Positions 61,056-64,000 of a stretch of DNA of 64,000 nt are shown piece after piece. The DNA comes from Ponticaulis sp. (GTDB lineage: Bacteria; Pseudomonadota; Alphaproteobacteria; Caulobacterales; Hyphomonadaceae). Under the pieces are notes generated by a model, which searched no databases, was not told the DNA's origin, and was given only the letters and a program-made list of their open reading frames with translations. The stretch's first letter is position 1. Each line of letters starts with the position of its first letter. Position numbers and translations under genes: made by a program. The stretch is from positions 474,899 through 538,898 of the forward strand of contig PBNO01000006.1 in the NCBI GenBank assembly GCA_002723155.1, in the 5' to 3' direction.

Positions 61056-61303
61056 TGTCTGTTGAAATCATGATGCCAGCCCTCTCACCGACGATGGAAG
61101 AAGGCACGCTCTCCAAATGGCTCGTCAAAGAAGGTGACACGGTTTCTTCCGGCGATGTGATCGCTGAAATTGAAACCGACAAAGCCACCATGGAAGTTGA
61201 AGCCGTCGACGAAGGTACGATTGCCAAAATTCTGGTAGAAGCCGGCACAGAAAACGTCAAAGTGAACAGCGTGATCGCTATGCTGGCGGAAGAGGGCGAG
61301 GAC
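61055..61303 (+). repeat. Duplicated lipoyl-domain coding segment (copy in pdhB)
   Basis: The first 83 codons of pdhB and of pdhC encode domains that differ at only 11 positions by my alignment. The copies lie about 1.4 kb apart in the same orientation, which suggests duplication or ongoing gene conversion. Confidence 0.85.
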
Positions 61304-62452
61304 GCAGATTCTGTAGAAGCGCCATCCAGTCAGCCTACGGAAACGAAAAACTACGATGACGACGCCGAGGCGGCGCCTGAAGTCCAGGACGAAGTTGCCG
61401 AAGATGCGGCAGGTCCAAAGCCTGACTTCAAGCCGTCTAATGACCCGGAAATCCCGGAAGGTACAAGCTTCAAGGAAACCACCATCCGCGACGCGCTTCG
61501 CGATGCGATGGCTGAAGAAATGCGCCGCGACGAATCTGTGTTCGTCATGGGCGAGGAAGTTGCTCAGTACCAGGGTGCTTACAAAGTCACACGCGGTCTG
61601 CTCGACGAGTTCGGCGATAAGCGCGTCGTGGATACGCCAATCACCGAGCATGGTTTTGCCGGTCTTGGCGTAGGCGCTGCGTTCGGCAAGCTAAAGCCGA
61701 TCGTCGAGTTCATGACGTTCAACTTTGCAATGCAGGCGATCGACCAAATCATCAACTCTGCTGCGAAGACACTTTATATGTCTGGCGGTCAGATGGGCTG
61801 CTCGATTGTGTTCCGCGGCCCTAACGGCGCTGCGTCTCGGGTTGGTGCGCAGCATAGCCAGGACTACTCAGCCTGGTATGCGCATGTGCCCGGCTTGAAA
61901 GTCGTTGCGCCGTATGACGCTGCTGATGCGAAAGGCCTTCTCAAAGCCGCTATCCGTGACCCGAACCCGGTTGTCTTTCTCGAGCACGAACTTCTGTATG
62001 GTGAGACGTTCGATGTCCCTGATGTCGAAGATTGGGTCCTCCCAATCGGTAAGGCGAAAGTCCGCCGCGAAGGCACAGACGTAACGCTTGTCGCGCACTC
62101 CCGTATGGTTGGGTTCGCTCTTGAGGCGGCAGAGCAGCTCGCTGAAGCGGGCATCAGTGCTGAAGTGATTGACCTGCGCTCGCTTCGCCCGCTCGACACC
62201 GACACCGTCGTAGAAAGCGTGAAGAAAACTAACCGTCTCGTCTGCTGCGAAGAAGGCTGGCGCTATATGGGCGTTGGCGCTGAAATCGTTGCGACCGTCA
62301 TTGATGAGGCGTTCGATTATCTTGATGCGCCGCCAGCGCGTGTGCATCAAGCCGATGTTCCGCTGCCATATGCTGCGAACCTCGAAGCGCTTTCACTCCC
62401 GGGAACTGAAGACATCGTCAAAGCCGCTAAAGCGGTTTGCGAAGGCATTTAG
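61055..62452 (+). CDS. pdhB: Pyruvate dehydrogenase E1 component, beta subunit with lipoyl domain
   Basis: 465 residues. Residues 1-80 form a lipoyl domain with Lys43 in ETDKATM. A Pro/Glu/Asp-rich linker (about 85-140) is followed by the E1-beta catalytic domain, with [15 protein letters not shown] and [16 protein letters not shown]. The fused lipoyl domain is usual in alphaproteobacterial PdhB. The domain is almost identical to the one in PdhC next door. Confidence 0.96.
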   Translation: MSVEIMMPALSPTMEEGTLSKWLVKEGDTVSSGDVIAEIETDKATMEVEAVDEGTIAKILVEAGTENVKVNSVIAMLAEEGEDADSVEAPSSQPTETKNYDDDAEAAPEVQDEVAEDAAGPKPDFKPSNDPEIPEGTSFKETTIRDALRDAMAEEMRRDESVFVMGEEVAQYQGAYKVTRGLLDEFGDKRVVDTPITEHGFAGLGVGAAFGKLKPIVEFMTFNFAMQAIDQIINSAAKTLYMSGGQMGCSIVFRGPNGAASRVGAQHSQDYSAWYAHVPGLKVVAPYDAADAKGLLKAAIRDPNPVVFLEHELLYGETFDVPDVEDWVLPIGKAKVRREGTDVTLVAHSRMVGFALEAAEQLAEAGISAEVIDLRSLRPLDTDTVVESVKKTNRLVCCEEGWRYMGVGAEIVATVIDEAFDYLDAPPARVHQADVPLPYAANLEALSLPGTEDIVKAAKAVCEGI

Positions 62453-62461
62453 GAGGTCGTT

Positions 62462-62710
62462 ATGGCTATTGAAATCACTATGCCAGCGCTCTCTCCGACG
62501 ATGGAAGAAGGCAAACTCGCTAAATGGCTTGTGAAAAAAGGTGACACTGTTTCTTCCGGGGATGTGATCGCCGAAATCGAAACCGATAAAGCGACCATGG
62601 AAGTGGAAGCCGTTGATGAGGGCACAGTTGCTAAAATCCTCGTAGAGGAAGGCACAGAAGGCGTTAAGGTCAATTCCATTATCGCCATGCTCGCTGAGGA
62701 CGGAGAGGAC
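62462..62710 (+). repeat. Duplicated lipoyl-domain coding segment (copy in pdhC)
   Basis: Partner of the copy at 61055-61303. 72 of 83 encoded residues are the same, including the lipoyl-lysine loop. Confidence 0.85.
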
Positions 62711-63781
62711 GCGTCCGATGTGTCTGTCCCGAGTGACGACGCTACGCCTACAAAGCAGGATGCTGAGGCTGACAGGACGGAAACCAAACCGGAGCCCAAG
62801 CCTGCACCGGAAAAAGAAACCGCTGTAGAGCCTGAGCAGCCAAAGGCTCTGGCGACTACTAAAAAGGACGGTGATCGTATTAAGGCGAGCCCCCTTGCAC
62901 GACGCATTGCTGCTCAGAAGGGTGTGGATCTTGCGTCCATCAAAGGGTCCGGACCTCACGGACGTATCATTCGAAAAGACGTGGAAGCGGCGGAGGCGGG
63001 AGCGCCCGCGAAGCCGCAAGCGGCAGCTTCACCGGTTAAGCCAGATGGTCTCATTCTGCCTCAAGTGCTTGATGATCGAATTTATGCTCCGGACAGTTAT
63101 GAGCTCGTTCCGCTCGACGGTATGCGGAAAACGGTCGCCAAGCGCCTGACTGAAAGCTTTATGCAGGTGCCTCACTTCCCTCTGGAAGTGGATATTCAGC
63201 TCGACAAGCTTCTGTCATCGCGGTCGGCTATCAATGCGGCTGCGCCTGAAGGCGTAAAGGTCTCAGTGAATGACATGCTCATCAAAGCGTCTGCATTGGC
63301 TCTTATGGCAGAACCGGACTGCAATGCGAGCTACACAGATAACGGAATCGCTTATCACAAATCAGCCAACATCTCTGTTGCTGTAGCGATTGATGGTGGC
63401 TTGATCACGCCTGTCATCCGGGACGCTCAATCCAAAGGACTTCGCGAGATTTCTGAGGAGATGAAAGATCTGGCGACCCGCGCCCGTGACCGGAAGCTCA
63501 AGCCGCAGGAATATACAGGTGGAACGTTCTCCATCTCCAATCTGGGCATGTTCGGCATCAAATCGTTCGGTTCCATAATCAATCCACCAGAGGGCATGAT
63601 CATGTCTGTTGGTGCTGGTGAGAAGCGCGCAGTTGTTGCTGATGACGGAAGCATTGTTGCAAGAACCGTGATGAGCGTAACCCTCACATGCGATCACCGC
63701 GTTATAGGTGGCGCTGAGGGTGCAAAATGGCTCCAAGCCTTCAAGCGTTTCGTTGAGACGCCTGAAGCGATGCTTCTGTGA
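62462..63781 (+). CDS. pdhC: Dihydrolipoyl acetyltransferase (PDH E2)
   Basis: 439 residues. A lipoyl domain (1-80, Lys43 in ETDKATM) and a Pro/Glu/Lys-rich linker come first. The peripheral-subunit-binding domain (about 140-176) contains [21 protein letters not shown]. The C-terminal acetyltransferase domain has [13 protein letters not shown], with its active-site His. It forms the core of the PDH complex. It is nine bases after pdhB and 21 bases before lpd. Confidence 0.97.
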   Translation: MAIEITMPALSPTMEEGKLAKWLVKKGDTVSSGDVIAEIETDKATMEVEAVDEGTVAKILVEEGTEGVKVNSIIAMLAEDGEDASDVSVPSDDATPTKQDAEADRTETKPEPKPAPEKETAVEPEQPKALATTKKDGDRIKASPLARRIAAQKGVDLASIKGSGPHGRIIRKDVEAAEAGAPAKPQAAASPVKPDGLILPQVLDDRIYAPDSYELVPLDGMRKTVAKRLTESFMQVPHFPLEVDIQLDKLLSSRSAINAAAPEGVKVSVNDMLIKASALALMAEPDCNASYTDNGIAYHKSANISVAVAIDGGLITPVIRDAQSKGLREISEEMKDLATRARDRKLKPQEYTGGTFSISNLGMFGIKSFGSIINPPEGMIMSVGAGEKRAVVADDGSIVARTVMSVTLTCDHRVIGGAEGAKWLQAFKRFVETPEAMLL

Positions 63782-63790
63782 ACCGGCTGA

Positions 63791-64000
<210 letters not shown>

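Overview
This 64 kb window is a piece of an alphaproteobacterial chromosome made almost entirely of conserved housekeeping genes. The assignment rests on gene order and lineage-typical gene forms. The block dnaE-rpsB-tsf-pyrH-frr-uppS-cdsA-dxr-rseP-bamA-skp-lpxD-lpxA-lpxI-lpxB is followed by gltA/gltX, comEC, lexA and trpCDGE. LpxI is used instead of LpxH, RNase J is present, ProS is the short form, PdhB carries a lipoyl domain, NuoE has a C-terminal extension, and lexA has a GTTC-N7-GTTC SOS box under a good promoter. A marine stalked or Hyphomonas-like relative is possible, but I cannot fix a genus. No mobile elements, CRISPR arrays, rRNA or tRNA genes were seen, and no gene-free stretch exceeds 300 bases. 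The longest gap is 3235-3513, upstream of the nuo operon.

Layout. 1-3234 (+): end of glmS, glmM and a GDP-mannose 4,6-dehydratase-like gene (amino-sugar and nucleotide-sugar supply). 3514-18479 (+): the 14-subunit respiratory complex I operon nuoA-N, uninterrupted by accessory genes. 18486-25783 (+): birA, coaX, RNase J, methylmalonyl-CoA epimerase, a DUF1467 membrane protein, proS, and the lolC/E and lolD lipoprotein-release genes. 25823-43511 (+): dnaE, translation genes (rpsB, tsf, frr), pyrH, isoprenoid and phospholipid genes (uppS, cdsA, dxr), outer-membrane assembly (rseP, bamA, skp) and lipid A synthesis (lpxD, lpxA, lpxI, lpxB). A bidirectional terminator at 43513-43536 separates this from the minus-strand pair gltX-gltA. 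comEC (+) then converges on lexA (-). Upstream of lexA lie trpC, trpD, trpG, trpE and a PpiD/SurA-like chaperone, all on the minus strand. Divergently, 55043-64000 (+) holds tpiA, secG, pyrG, rpmF, eno, an ftsB-like gene and the pyruvate dehydrogenase genes pdhA, pdhB, pdhC and the start of lpd.

Many genes overlap by 1-4 bases at stop/start junctions, which suggests long translationally coupled operons. Complex I, PDH, enolase and triosephosphate isomerase form an energy-metabolism theme. The centre combines envelope biogenesis with translation.

I found no convincing undescribed system. The points most worth a second look are: (i) a GDP-mannose dehydratase homologue whose usual catalytic Glu is Gln; (ii) a TrpD with altered PRPP-loop motifs despite a normal trp context; (iii) fabZ, moaC/moeA and kdsA missing from places where alphaproteobacteria commonly carry them; (iv) a complete lexA promoter with SOS box, and a lexA terminator lying antisense inside the end of comEC; (v) hairpins that bury the ribosome-binding sites of eno and the ftsB-like gene; (vi) two histidine clusters in NuoL.
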